A stretch of DNA of 64,000 nt from Macrococcus armenti (GTDB lineage: Bacteria > Bacillota > Bacilli > Staphylococcales > Staphylococcaceae). The translations under genes and the position numbers were made by a program. Shown here one piece after another: positions 30,352 through 36,382 of this stretch. Under the pieces are notes generated by a model. The model worked only from the letters and a program-made list of their open reading frames with translations. It was not told where the DNA came from and made no database searches. The DNA lies in the NCBI RefSeq assembly GCF_020097135.1, contig NZ_CP083608.1, forward strand, positions 930,001 to 994,000, written 5' to 3'. How positions within the stretch are numbered: the first letter of the stretch is position 1; each line of letters starts with the position of its first letter.

Positions 30352-31671
30352 ATGACAATTGAATATGAAATTAAGAATCAAACTAAGAAAGAAAAGAAAT
30401 CAATCGAATATGACACACTGTTATCACTTGAAAATTGCTCACTAGACACTTTAGAAATCTTACAACACTTCTATTACTCAGATGATATTGAACAATACAA
30501 ACGCAATAAATCTCTGAGAGCTAGTAAAGCTGAAGACTTAGAGAAAGAATTGAAACGTTTCTATGAACATATCACTCATGAAAAAATAGGACGTAAAAAG
30601 TATTTCAAACTCAATGGACTGTACGATATAGAACTATTGCCACTTCAAAAGGAAACGAAAGCAGGTAAGAATAAACTCAGAGCAACACTTGAAGCAATCA
30701 TCTTATATGTACTTAAAAATAAAGTAATCACTGATACAGATATGACTACAAACAAATGGCTCATCAAATTAGGCTTAGTTTCTGAAAAAACGATACGAGG
30801 TTACACACGATTTAATAGTAATATAACTTACGATAAATTTATCAATACACACTTTACTGAAACATTCAATGATCCAAAGATTACTTATTTTGATTTTAAA
30901 GTAAATCAAAAGTATACAAGAGAACTATCAACGAAAGAGAAGTTTAATTTACTTAAAGTGTATTATAGTCATGTTGATACAATCAGAAACACTTTTAACA
31001 ATGCTTTGATGAATTTAGAGAAACATAATCTAATCATTCATAACCCTGAAATTTATTACGGTAAAACTGAGAATGACTTAATGAGATTGGAATTAGAAGA
31101 GATAAAGAAGTTTATTGAGATACAAAATGAACTCAAAGAGAAATTAGGTTTAGAGAAGAATCGAAAGTATTATATGAACGCTAAGTTTAAAACAGCATTA
31201 AAAATACGATTAGAGCAAGGACTAGAAGTAAAATTATACAACGGTAAGACGATTAGTAACGTATACACTTCAGTATTTAAGCAGAAAGCAATCATTAATA
31301 AGTTTAGTAAAAAACAACTCAACAAATACTTTGAAAAGAACGCAGACGTAAAGAAGATGTATGACTTACTTACACATGAGCTTATGCAAAATTACAAAGG
31401 TGCTATAGTTGATAAATTAAATCAGCTCTATGAGAGAGAGAAGCAAAGCAAAGTTAAATACTTTGAGGACGAGAAAAAGAATAAGCTGAATGAACTTGAA
31501 TTGATGATAAAAAACAAAAAAGCTCTAGGAAAAACAGAGAAACTTAAAGATAAGATCATCAATGAATATAAGAATTTAATACAGTTGCAAGAAATTTACG
31601 GAAATTTATTAAACTGTAAAGCTGAAGAGATTACTCAGAGTTACAATAATTATTTAAAAAAAGCAAATTAA
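30352..31671 (+). CDS. hypothetical protein, possible replication or DNA-maintenance factor
   Basis: This 439-aa basic protein matches no family I recognise. ATG 30352 follows AAAAGGAG at the right distance; an upstream TTG in frame lacks a ribosome site. Residues about 1-180 are mixed, with a helical segment LRATLEAIILYVLKNKVITD that could be a winged-helix module. The last 100 residues are strongly helical and Lys/Glu-rich, probably a coiled coil. No Walker, HUH or polymerase motif is visible. The large inverted repeat just upstream and the HNH gene after it suggest a DNA-binding role, which is inference. Confidence 0.7.
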   Translation: MTIEYEIKNQTKKEKKSIEYDTLLSLENCSLDTLEILQHFYYSDDIEQYKRNKSLRASKAEDLEKELKRFYEHITHEKIGRKKYFKLNGLYDIELLPLQKETKAGKNKLRATLEAIILYVLKNKVITDTDMTTNKWLIKLGLVSEKTIRGYTRFNSNITYDKFINTHFTETFNDPKITYFDFKVNQKYTRELSTKEKFNLLKVYYSHVDTIRNTFNNALMNLEKHNLIIHNPEIYYGKTENDLMRLELEEIKKFIEIQNELKEKLGLEKNRKYYMNAKFKTALKIRLEQGLEVKLYNGKTISNVYTSVFKQKAIINKFSKKQLNKYFEKNADVKKMYDLLTHELMQNYKGAIVDKLNQLYEREKQSKVKYFEDEKKNKLNELELMIKNKKALGKTEKLKDKIINEYKNLIQLQEIYGNLLNCKAEEITQSYNNYLKKAN

Positions 31672-31693
31672 TTTGAAAGGAAACTATTAAACT

Positions 31694-32194
31694 ATGAATA
31701 ACTTACAAGAAAAACTAAATACACTTATTGCAGAAGATAAAGCAAGATTAATCAGAATTAAGAAAGAGAATGAATACTATATTACTACTGAAGCTGAGTT
31801 GTATGTATTAAATACAAAAGATAACTCTGTAACGACTAAGAAACCATATAAAAGAAACGCTAAAGGTTACTTAGCTTATTCAATTCATAAATTAGAGTAT
31901 GTGCACAGATTAGTTGCTGAAGCATTTTTAGAAGACTTCTCAGAGCATTTACAAGTTAATCACATAAATAAAAATATTAGCGATAACAGACTGAGCAATT
32001 TAGAAATGTGTAATAATAACGACAACAAACAACACGCTATTATCTCTGATCGTATAAATTGGATTGTATCAATAGCAGAAATCAGAGCTATGCAAGAGAT
32101 TAAGCAATCAGACAATGTTAATGTTATCGTTGAAGCATTAGACTTTCATAAATCAATTACACACTTTTTACATGATACTGAAGAAATCGCATAA
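31694..32194 (+). CDS. HNH endonuclease
   Basis: This 166-aa protein contains an HNH homing-type nuclease core: LEYVHRLVAEAFLEDF, then VNHINKNISDNRLSNLEMCN, with the metal-binding His and Asn residues in place. A variable C-terminal extension (about 120-166) carries ISDRINWIVSIAEIRAMQEI. It follows the 439-aa gene by 22 bp and is probably in the same operon, closed by a strong terminator. Such genes are often selfish homing nucleases; here it could also serve the element's DNA processing. No intron is seen near it. Confidence 0.82.
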   Translation: MNNLQEKLNTLIAEDKARLIRIKKENEYYITTEAELYVLNTKDNSVTTKKPYKRNAKGYLAYSIHKLEYVHRLVAEAFLEDFSEHLQVNHINKNISDNRLSNLEMCNNNDNKQHAIISDRINWIVSIAEIRAMQEIKQSDNVNVIVEALDFHKSITHFLHDTEEIA

Positions 32195-32198
32195 ACTA

Positions 32199-32239
32199 AG
32201 AGAGTATTACTGTTGATTCAGTAGTACTCTCTTTTTTTG
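32199..32239 (+). terminator. terminator of the 439-aa/HNH operon
   Basis: A 14-nt stem agagagtattactg/cagtagtactctct with one wobble is followed by seven Ts. Confidence 0.9.
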
Positions 32240-32261
32240 TTTATATTCAATTCACTCAGAG

Positions 32262-32415
32262 CGATTTTAAGAGCATTTTAAATGTTTAAGCGTACATTTA
32301 TACACTAAGTGTGCTTAAAATCGACTTCAGCAAACGTTAGTTCAGATTTTTCATATCGATTTGAAGCAATTACAATAGAATTGTAGTCAATTTCATACAT
32401 AAGGAGTTGCTTCAA
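32262..32415 (+). promoter_or_regulatory. nested inverted repeats upstream of the winged-helix gene
   Basis: The first structure has perfect 10-bp arms cgattttaag (32262) and cttaaaatcg (32314), with a smaller aaatgt/acattt pairing inside. The second has perfect 9-bp arms ttgaagcaa (32361) and ttgcttcaa (32407), with tacaat-aga-attgta inside. The second structure's right arm lies between the AAGGAG ribosome site and the GTG start, so folding could block translation. Confidence 0.5.
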
Positions 32416-32416
32416 T

Positions 32417-32638
32417 GTGATACCATCAAACATATTTATTACAAAAATGTTGTTTGATATTCTTTACTACAATATGCCTATGAGCAATGATTTTGATCGT
32501 ACTAGCGTTATCTTAACTAATTTACACTTAAATGAATTTATAGAAGTTGTACCTGCTAACAAAGAGCGTACAAAAGCAAAGTACAGACTAACAGAAAAAG
32601 GCTATGCTTTGCTAATGTACTCATTTAAGTTTAATTAA
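32417..32638 (+). CDS. small winged-helix protein
   Basis: This 73-aa protein shows a C-terminal winged-helix pattern (LTNLHLNEFIEVVPANKERT, then KAKYRLTEKGYALL), typical of MarR/PadR-like or replication-control proteins. GTG 32417 lies 10 nt after AAGGAG; an ATG two bases earlier runs into a stop. It converges on the recombinase gene: the two stop codons overlap at 32635-32638. No specific family is recognised. Confidence 0.6.
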   Translation: MIPSNIFITKMLFDILYYNMPMSNDFDRTSVILTNLHLNEFIEVVPANKERTKAKYRLTEKGYALLMYSFKFN

Positions 32639-33210
32639 TCGTATAGACCGCTCATTGCAGTAGTAATTGATTGATTTAGCACATCTTGATTAATTCCAAT
32701 GTAACGCAACGTTACACTTTGTGAAGAATGATTAAATAGATCCATTAATAAAGCAACGTCATTTGTTCGCTTGTAATAGTGATAGCCGAAAGTTTTTCTC
32801 ATTGAGTGTGTGCCAATGTCAGATATTCCGATACTTTCAGCAGACTTATTTAATATTCTGTATGCTTGTACTCTAGAAATTGCTTTCTGTTGTCCGTCTT
32901 GATTTAGCTTGTTAGATTTAAACAGATAATCATCATCATTTAAAAACTTAATGTAATCATCAATATCATTTTTAATGTGAAGTAATGTTATTGTTTTGTT
33001 CTTTTTAGTTTTGCTTTCTTTCAGCTTCAGTTGATAGTCTTTAATATCTTTCTTTTTTAACGTTAGCATGTCACCAACTCTTAAACCGCAATTGATACCT
33101 AACACAAACAAAAACACATCTCGATTGCTACCGTAATAAGCAAGGCTCTTTTTTAATTCTTTTATATCTTCAATATTCCTAATCGGTTCAACTGTTTTCA
33201 TCTTCATCAA
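32635..33210 (-). CDS. short tyrosine recombinase (catalytic domain only)
   Basis: This 191-aa protein is a bare tyrosine-recombinase catalytic domain, about the size of FimB/FimE-type invertases. Catalytic residues: Arg in NCGLRVGDML, a Lys in the beta hairpin ESKTKKNKT, H-x-x-R in THSMRKTFGYH, His in FNHSSQSV and the Tyr in TLRYIGI. The N-terminal core-binding domain is absent. It is transcribed against the rest of the element. Paired TGTAACA half-sites lie directly upstream. It may resolve or invert DNA rather than integrate the element. Confidence 0.88.
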   Translation of the reverse strand: MMKMKTVEPIRNIEDIKELKKSLAYYGSNRDVFLFVLGINCGLRVGDMLTLKKKDIKDYQLKLKESKTKKNKTITLLHIKNDIDDYIKFLNDDDYLFKSNKLNQDGQQKAISRVQAYRILNKSAESIGISDIGTHSMRKTFGYHYYKRTNDVALLMDLFNHSSQSVTLRYIGINQDVLNQSITTAMSGLYD

Positions 33211-33230
33211 CCTTTCAATATGTATCTTTT

Positions 33231-33330
33231 AATGTAATAACTTATATCATTATGTTACATTATTTAATTGATTTTTGTCAAGTGTTGATTTAATAGTATT
33301 TATCATGTAACATAATTACAATTGTGTTAC
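33231..33330. promoter_or_regulatory. divergent promoter/operator region, or small invertible segment
   Basis: Perfect 12-bp inverted repeats attatgttacat (33249-33260) and atgtaacataat (33305-33316) flank 44 bp. Two further TGTAAYA-type half-sites lie at 33231 and 33325. Leftward TTGACA with TAACAT at 18 nt, and rightward TTGATT with TAACAT at 17 nt, use the repeats as -10 boxes. The leftward transcript would express the recombinase. This can be read as repressor operators over two promoters, or as recombination sites. The remaining bases from 33331 to 33525 hold no gene. Confidence 0.55.
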
Positions 33331-33525
33331 TTAAAATTATATCAATTAGTTTTATTTACAAACATAATATAGTTAATTTGAGTTAATTATTTTCGTTTTT
33401 CAAATGCGTCACACCAACAATTAAACAAAATCATTATTTTATCTATGAGAAAAATTTTTACTATGCAATATATTTTCCCTAATATTTGTTTTAAAATACA
33501 CCTATTAATCATTATACTTAGATTG

Positions 33526-33556
33526 TATAATGTCATTTGATATTGAAAAATATCAA
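33526..33556 (+). promoter_or_regulatory. possible promoter with operator-like palindrome
   Basis: TATAAT at 33526-33531 has only a poor -35. A perfect 8-bp inverted repeat ttgatatt/aatatcaa with a 4-nt centre follows at 33537-33556, about where transcription would begin. Confidence 0.4.
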
Positions 33557-33586
33557 CTATAAAACAGGAATAGTGAATATATCTAT

Positions 33587-33748
33587 ATGAAGTATAAATT
33601 TCTATCCATCATTCTATTTTTAATATTCATAAGTATAGTTTTTAATTTCTATAACAAAACTAATAACTGGGCTTGGGATTTATTAAATATCAATCAAAAC
33701 AACCCCAAAAACTTAGAGACTAAAGTGGCACGTATGATGCAAATTTAA
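33587..33748 (+). CDS. small membrane peptide
   Basis: A 53-aa frame begins MKYKFLSIILFLIFISIVF, one hydrophobic membrane helix (about residues 5-21), followed by a polar Asn/Lys-rich tail ending RMMQI. It ends 20 bp before the next gene and reads in the same direction. The ribosome site is weak (ACAGGA, 16 nt away). It might be a secreted or membrane peptide, a type I-like toxin, or a gene fragment. No family is recognised. Confidence 0.4.
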   Translation: MKYKFLSIILFLIFISIVFNFYNKTNNWAWDLLNINQNNPKNLETKVARMMQI

Positions 33749-33768
33749 AAAGAATTGGAGATTAATAA

Positions 33769-34263
33769 GTGATTATAAAACTTAATAATATTAATATAGA
33801 TTTTGATTTAGAAAATGAAATACCTTATTTTCAAGTGTCAGATGAAAATAAGGTACGGTTTGATATAGATAGTCTTAACAAGAAAGATATTACCTCTTTG
33901 ATTAATAACATATTTAAAGAAAGTACAACAAATTGTTCATTCCTTTCTGAATTTATAAAGCCTGTAAAATTTAAAGAAAAAACGAATATTGGTCGATACA
34001 TTTCGATTAATAACTGGCATGAAACCATTCATTCAGAGAATGATACATATGTTATTTCAACTATAAAAAATATCACACAAAAAGATATTAATTCATATGT
34101 TCTTTATATAAAAAGAGGTCTTGTAGAGCCATTCATTGTATTCTACAACGATGAAAATATGCTTTACATTAGTAATTCTGTTATAGATATTATTAGTGAC
34201 TCAATTGAGTTCATTTCATCAGTAAAAGACACGTTCGCAAATCATATTTGTGTAGAAGATTAA
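33769..34263 (+). CDS. hypothetical cargo protein
   Basis: This 164-aa acidic cytoplasmic protein has no motif that I recognise. The start is GTG with GGAG 8 nt upstream. It has alternating beta and helix signals: MIIKLNNINIDFDLENEIPY, YVLYIKRGLVEPFIVFYND. It is preceded by the small membrane peptide and closed by an 18-bp perfect hairpin. Its place in the island's distal half is where accessory cargo (defence, immunity or toxin partners) is often found, but no function can be assigned. Confidence 0.65.
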   Translation: MIIKLNNINIDFDLENEIPYFQVSDENKVRFDIDSLNKKDITSLINNIFKESTTNCSFLSEFIKPVKFKEKTNIGRYISINNWHETIHSENDTYVISTIKNITQKDINSYVLYIKRGLVEPFIVFYNDENMLYISNSVIDIISDSIEFISSVKDTFANHICVED

Positions 34264-34268
34264 ATTTA

Positions 34269-34310
34269 AACAAGACCCAAGCATAGTCATTTCTATGCTT
34301 GGGTCTTGTT
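34269..34310. terminator. 18-bp perfect hairpin between convergent genes
   Basis: aacaagacccaagcatag pairs perfectly with its complement at 34293-34310 around TCATTT. The U-tract is poor on both strands, but the stem is very strong and sits between converging genes, so it is probably a bidirectional terminator. Confidence 0.75.
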
Positions 34311-34602
34311 ACATTCTGACCGCTTCTCTATCCTTTTTTGTATCGCTTAATTCATGATGAGTCAATCGATCAACTACAAACTCACTATCATCATTAATCA
34401 ATTGCATGAGTCTTTTTGCTGTACCACTCGGAATATTTACTCCTCGTTCCCACGCATCTACTGTCTTTTTAGATACTCCTAACAATATGCTTAATTCTTT
34501 ACGACTCATACCTAATCGTTCCCTGATGGTTTTAATATCTTGTACGTTATATTCAGATAAATAAAAAAAGCCAATCAAATTAATGATTAGCTTTATAAAC
34601 AT
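34309..34602 (-). CDS. XRE-family regulator, HigA/NadS-like
   Basis: This 97-aa DNA-binding protein contains IKTIRERLGMSRKELSILLG, VSKKTVDAWERGVN and IPSGTAKRLMQLI. The WERG and PSGTAKRLM pattern is that of HigA-type antitoxins and NadS-like regulators. No RelE/HigB-like toxin gene is next to it. The start is uncertain: ATG 34602 overlaps a TATAAT box, has no ribosome site, and is followed by a terminator-like hairpin. The next in-frame ATG would lose the first helix. Confidence 0.68.
   Translation of the reverse strand: MFIKLIINLIGFFYLSEYNVQDIKTIRERLGMSRKELSILLGVSKKTVDAWERGVNIPSGTAKRLMQLINDDSEFVVDRLTHHELSDTKKDREAVRM
34563..34593 (-). terminator. terminator-like hairpin at the 5' end of the XRE gene
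   Basis: On the minus strand, aagctaatca pairs with tgattggctt with one wobble across a 6-nt loop and is followed by seven Ts. It falls inside the first 15 codons of the XRE reading frame, so it could attenuate that gene. Confidence 0.55.
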
Positions 34603-34687
34603 TATATTCTTTTAATATGTAAAGAAAAATTAAGAAAAATAATCCAAATGGAATAAAACGAACAACGATACATTTAAATTTTTTTGT

Positions 34688-35176
34688 GTGAACAGTGTAG
34701 TTTATACATTATTTTCTCCATCTAATTTAGTAATCAGCTTTAGAAATATTGAAATAGATGGCGAACAATATAGTAGAAGAAATGAATGGTTTTTTATCAA
34801 AAATGGAGATATAAGAAATATTGCTAATGCAGTGGGTGATAGAGAAATTTATATGGATACAAAAGGTTACGGAGATGAAAGTTTTGTTTATAACTATTTA
34901 TCAGCAAACAAAAAGTATTTAAATGATACGTCAAGAAAATTAATTGTTAAAGCAGTAGATATTATTAAAGAGACGTTTCCATATAGAAAAATGATTCATG
35001 AGCAAAACCCAGAATATCATCTTAACACTTGGGACGCAAGTTGGTATCAAATCAAAAAACTTTCTGAATATACTTGCGAGGACAAATTTAGAGATCATAA
35101 TATTTTGTGGAAACAACTTACTAATGAACTTTTAGAAATGAGCGAAGAATTAAATTTTATTAAGCATAGTGAATAA
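34688..35176 (+). CDS. hypothetical cargo protein next to the right attachment site
   Basis: This frame of 162 aa from GTG 34688 has no recognised family. It contains aromatic-rich stretches such as RRNEWFFIKNGDIRN and NTWDASWYQIKKL. No ribosome site precedes the GTG, and the frame stays open upstream to 34643 without an ATG. Either the start is unusual or the gene has lost its 5' end. It is divergent from the XRE regulator, which might control it. It is the last gene before attR, a usual place for cargo. Confidence 0.5.
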   Translation: MNSVVYTLFSPSNLVISFRNIEIDGEQYSRRNEWFFIKNGDIRNIANAVGDREIYMDTKGYGDESFVYNYLSANKKYLNDTSRKLIVKAVDIIKETFPYRKMIHEQNPEYHLNTWDASWYQIKKLSEYTCEDKFRDHNILWKQLTNELLEMSEELNFIKHSE

Positions 35177-35416
35177 TATTAAATTTCTTTGATTTGTTAA
35201 ATACTTTATAAATAATATGCTCTAAAAACATTATATGATTAACGTAAACTAGTAGCTCTTATTATGGTAGAATTAACTTATTTTATTTATAATATACAGA
35301 ATTAAAATATTAATTTTTTTGACAGTAACCATTACTATAAGCTATAATCTAATTAATTAAATAGTAAAGATTGTAGTTATATCAATACTTCAAAGAATAT
35401 TATTGTAAATGTTGGA
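35177..35416. other. AT-rich segment at the right end of the element
   Basis: These 240 bp hold no gene on either strand. The only signal I see is the outward promoter at 35319-35348. Confidence 0.6.
35319..35348 (+). promoter_or_regulatory. outward-facing promoter at the right end of the element
   Basis: TTGACA and TATAAT, both perfect, are 18 nt apart. The site lies 69 bp inside attR and faces rbfA. Transcription would cross attR and meet the terminator at 35526. Confidence 0.7.
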
Positions 35417-35495
35417 ACGATTGAAAACTTCAACGATGTTAAAGAAGGCGACATATTTGAAGCTTTCGTAATGGAAGAAATTAAGAGAGTTTAAT
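35417..35495 (+). repeat. right attachment repeat (copy of infB 3' end)
   Basis: A 79-bp perfect copy of 26463-26541, including the infB stop. It has no start of its own and should not be called a gene. Confidence 0.95.
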
Positions 35496-35525
35496 TCAAT
35501 ATTTTAACATTAGAATTTTATATTT

Positions 35526-35560
35526 AAACACTTCACTATTATCGGTGAAGTGTTTTTTAT
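35526..35560 (+). terminator. original infB operon terminator, now beyond attR
   Basis: An 11-bp perfect stem aaacacttcac/gtgaagtgttt with an 8-nt loop is followed by Ts. It lies 31 bp after the copied infB stop, where the infB terminator would be in an empty site. Confidence 0.85.
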
Positions 35561-35649
35561 TATTATTTAGTACTTTTTTTTATTTCGTGATATGATATTA
35601 AAATTAACCTGATTATCATTTGTAAATTTAAGATTTCAATCTCCTTTAA

Positions 35650-35679
35650 TTGACTTAAACCTACTCTAATTCGTATAAT
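35650..35679 (+). promoter_or_regulatory. rbfA promoter
   Basis: TTGACT and TATAAT are separated by 18 nt, 31 nt before the rbfA start. rbfA therefore keeps its own promoter outside the element. Confidence 0.7.
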
Positions 35680-35710
35680 AAAGGTCAATCGATAAATTGA
35701 GGTGAATAAA

Positions 35711-36055
35711 ATGAGTTTAAGAAGTGAACGTGTTGGTGAACAGCTGAAGAAAGAGATAAGTGAGATCATTAACCAGAAATTAAAAAATCCTAATGTTGGT
35801 TTTGTTACAGTAACAGAAGTTGAAATTACAGGTGATTTAAGTTTAGCGACTGTATACGTTACGGTTTTAGGTGAAGAGAAAGAACGTACAAAGACTTTAG
35901 AAGGTTTAGAGAAGTCTAAAGGATTCATCAAATCAGAAATTGCACATCGCATGGATTTACGTATCGTTCCGGATTTAAAATTTAAATACGATGAGTCAAT
36001 TGATTATGGTAATAAAATTGAACGTATGATTGCCGAATTGAATAACAAAAAATAA
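35711..36055 (+). CDS. rbfA: ribosome-binding factor A
   Basis: RbfA binds the 30S subunit and aids late 16S rRNA maturation, especially in the cold. The protein of 114 aa has the KH-like fold with [37 protein letters not shown] and a C-terminal [15 protein letters not shown] chose ATG 35711, 6 nt after GAGGTG; a GTG at 35702 overlaps that site. In related genomes it follows infB and precedes truB; here it is cut off from both by the element and by ica. Confidence 0.95.
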   Translation: MSLRSERVGEQLKKEISEIINQKLKNPNVGFVTVTEVEITGDLSLATVYVTVLGEEKERTKTLEGLEKSKGFIKSEIAHRMDLRIVPDLKFKYDESIDYGNKIERMIAELNNKK

Positions 36056-36058
36056 TTG

Positions 36059-36098
36059 GCTTAGAGTAATTAATCTTTAATTACTCTAAGCTATTTTT
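36059..36098 (+). terminator. rbfA terminator
   Basis: A 12-bp perfect stem ttagagtaatta/taattactctaa is followed by TATTTTTTTT. Confidence 0.88.
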
Positions 36099-36382
36099 TT
36101 TGGTAAAAAACTATGAATTGTTTGAAATTTCCAAAAGGCGACATTTTAAACGACAAATGTCTATTTTTATATTTCATCAATTCATTTATAGTTAATTTAT
36201 ATATGTAAGATACGAATACTTTTGATCTGATTAATAATTATGCAAATTAACTTAATATTATATATTGAGTTGGTTAAATTTCATCGTTGATAAGACTATT
36301 GAGATTAATATCGTATTGCAAGATTATTATGTAAATTGAAGTGTTTGTATCTTATTTTTATTCATTAACCTGGAGTGATTAT
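36099..36382. promoter_or_regulatory. ica upstream region with one small inverted repeat
   Basis: This AT-rich stretch of 284 bp before icaA has no gene. It holds one clear inverted repeat, gacattt/aaatgtc (36140-36161), which could be an operator. No promoter stands out. In staphylococci the divergent repressor gene icaR occupies this place; it is absent here. Confidence 0.4.

Larger units (their letters stand above)
26463..35495 (+). mobile_element. integrative element inserted at the 3' end of infB
   Basis: The region lies between perfect 79-bp direct repeats; one unit is 8954 bp. It begins with a tyrosine integrase next to the infB side. It separates infB from rbfA, which are neighbours in related genomes. 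Contents in order: integrase, small protein, plasmid Rep_3 remnant, candidate RNA, HTH protein, a 439-aa unknown, HNH endonuclease, winged-helix protein, short tyrosine recombinase, small membrane peptide, unknown, XRE regulator, unknown. No transfer, capsid, resistance or mec genes are seen. The repeats and integrase are direct evidence; mobility today is inference. Confidence 0.9.

Noticed and set aside
28013-33586. CRISPR array or tandem iterons in the island's non-coding DNA
   Set aside because: Short blocks recur only twice each and with uneven spacing; no regular repeat-spacer pattern is present.
35417-35494. A second infB-like gene fragment
   Set aside because: It is exactly the attachment repeat; it has no start and no coding context.
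26463-35495. SCCmec, mecD-type island or prophage
   Set aside because: There are no ccr, mec, resistance, capsid, portal, terminase or lysis genes, and the attachment gene is infB, not rlmH or rpsI.
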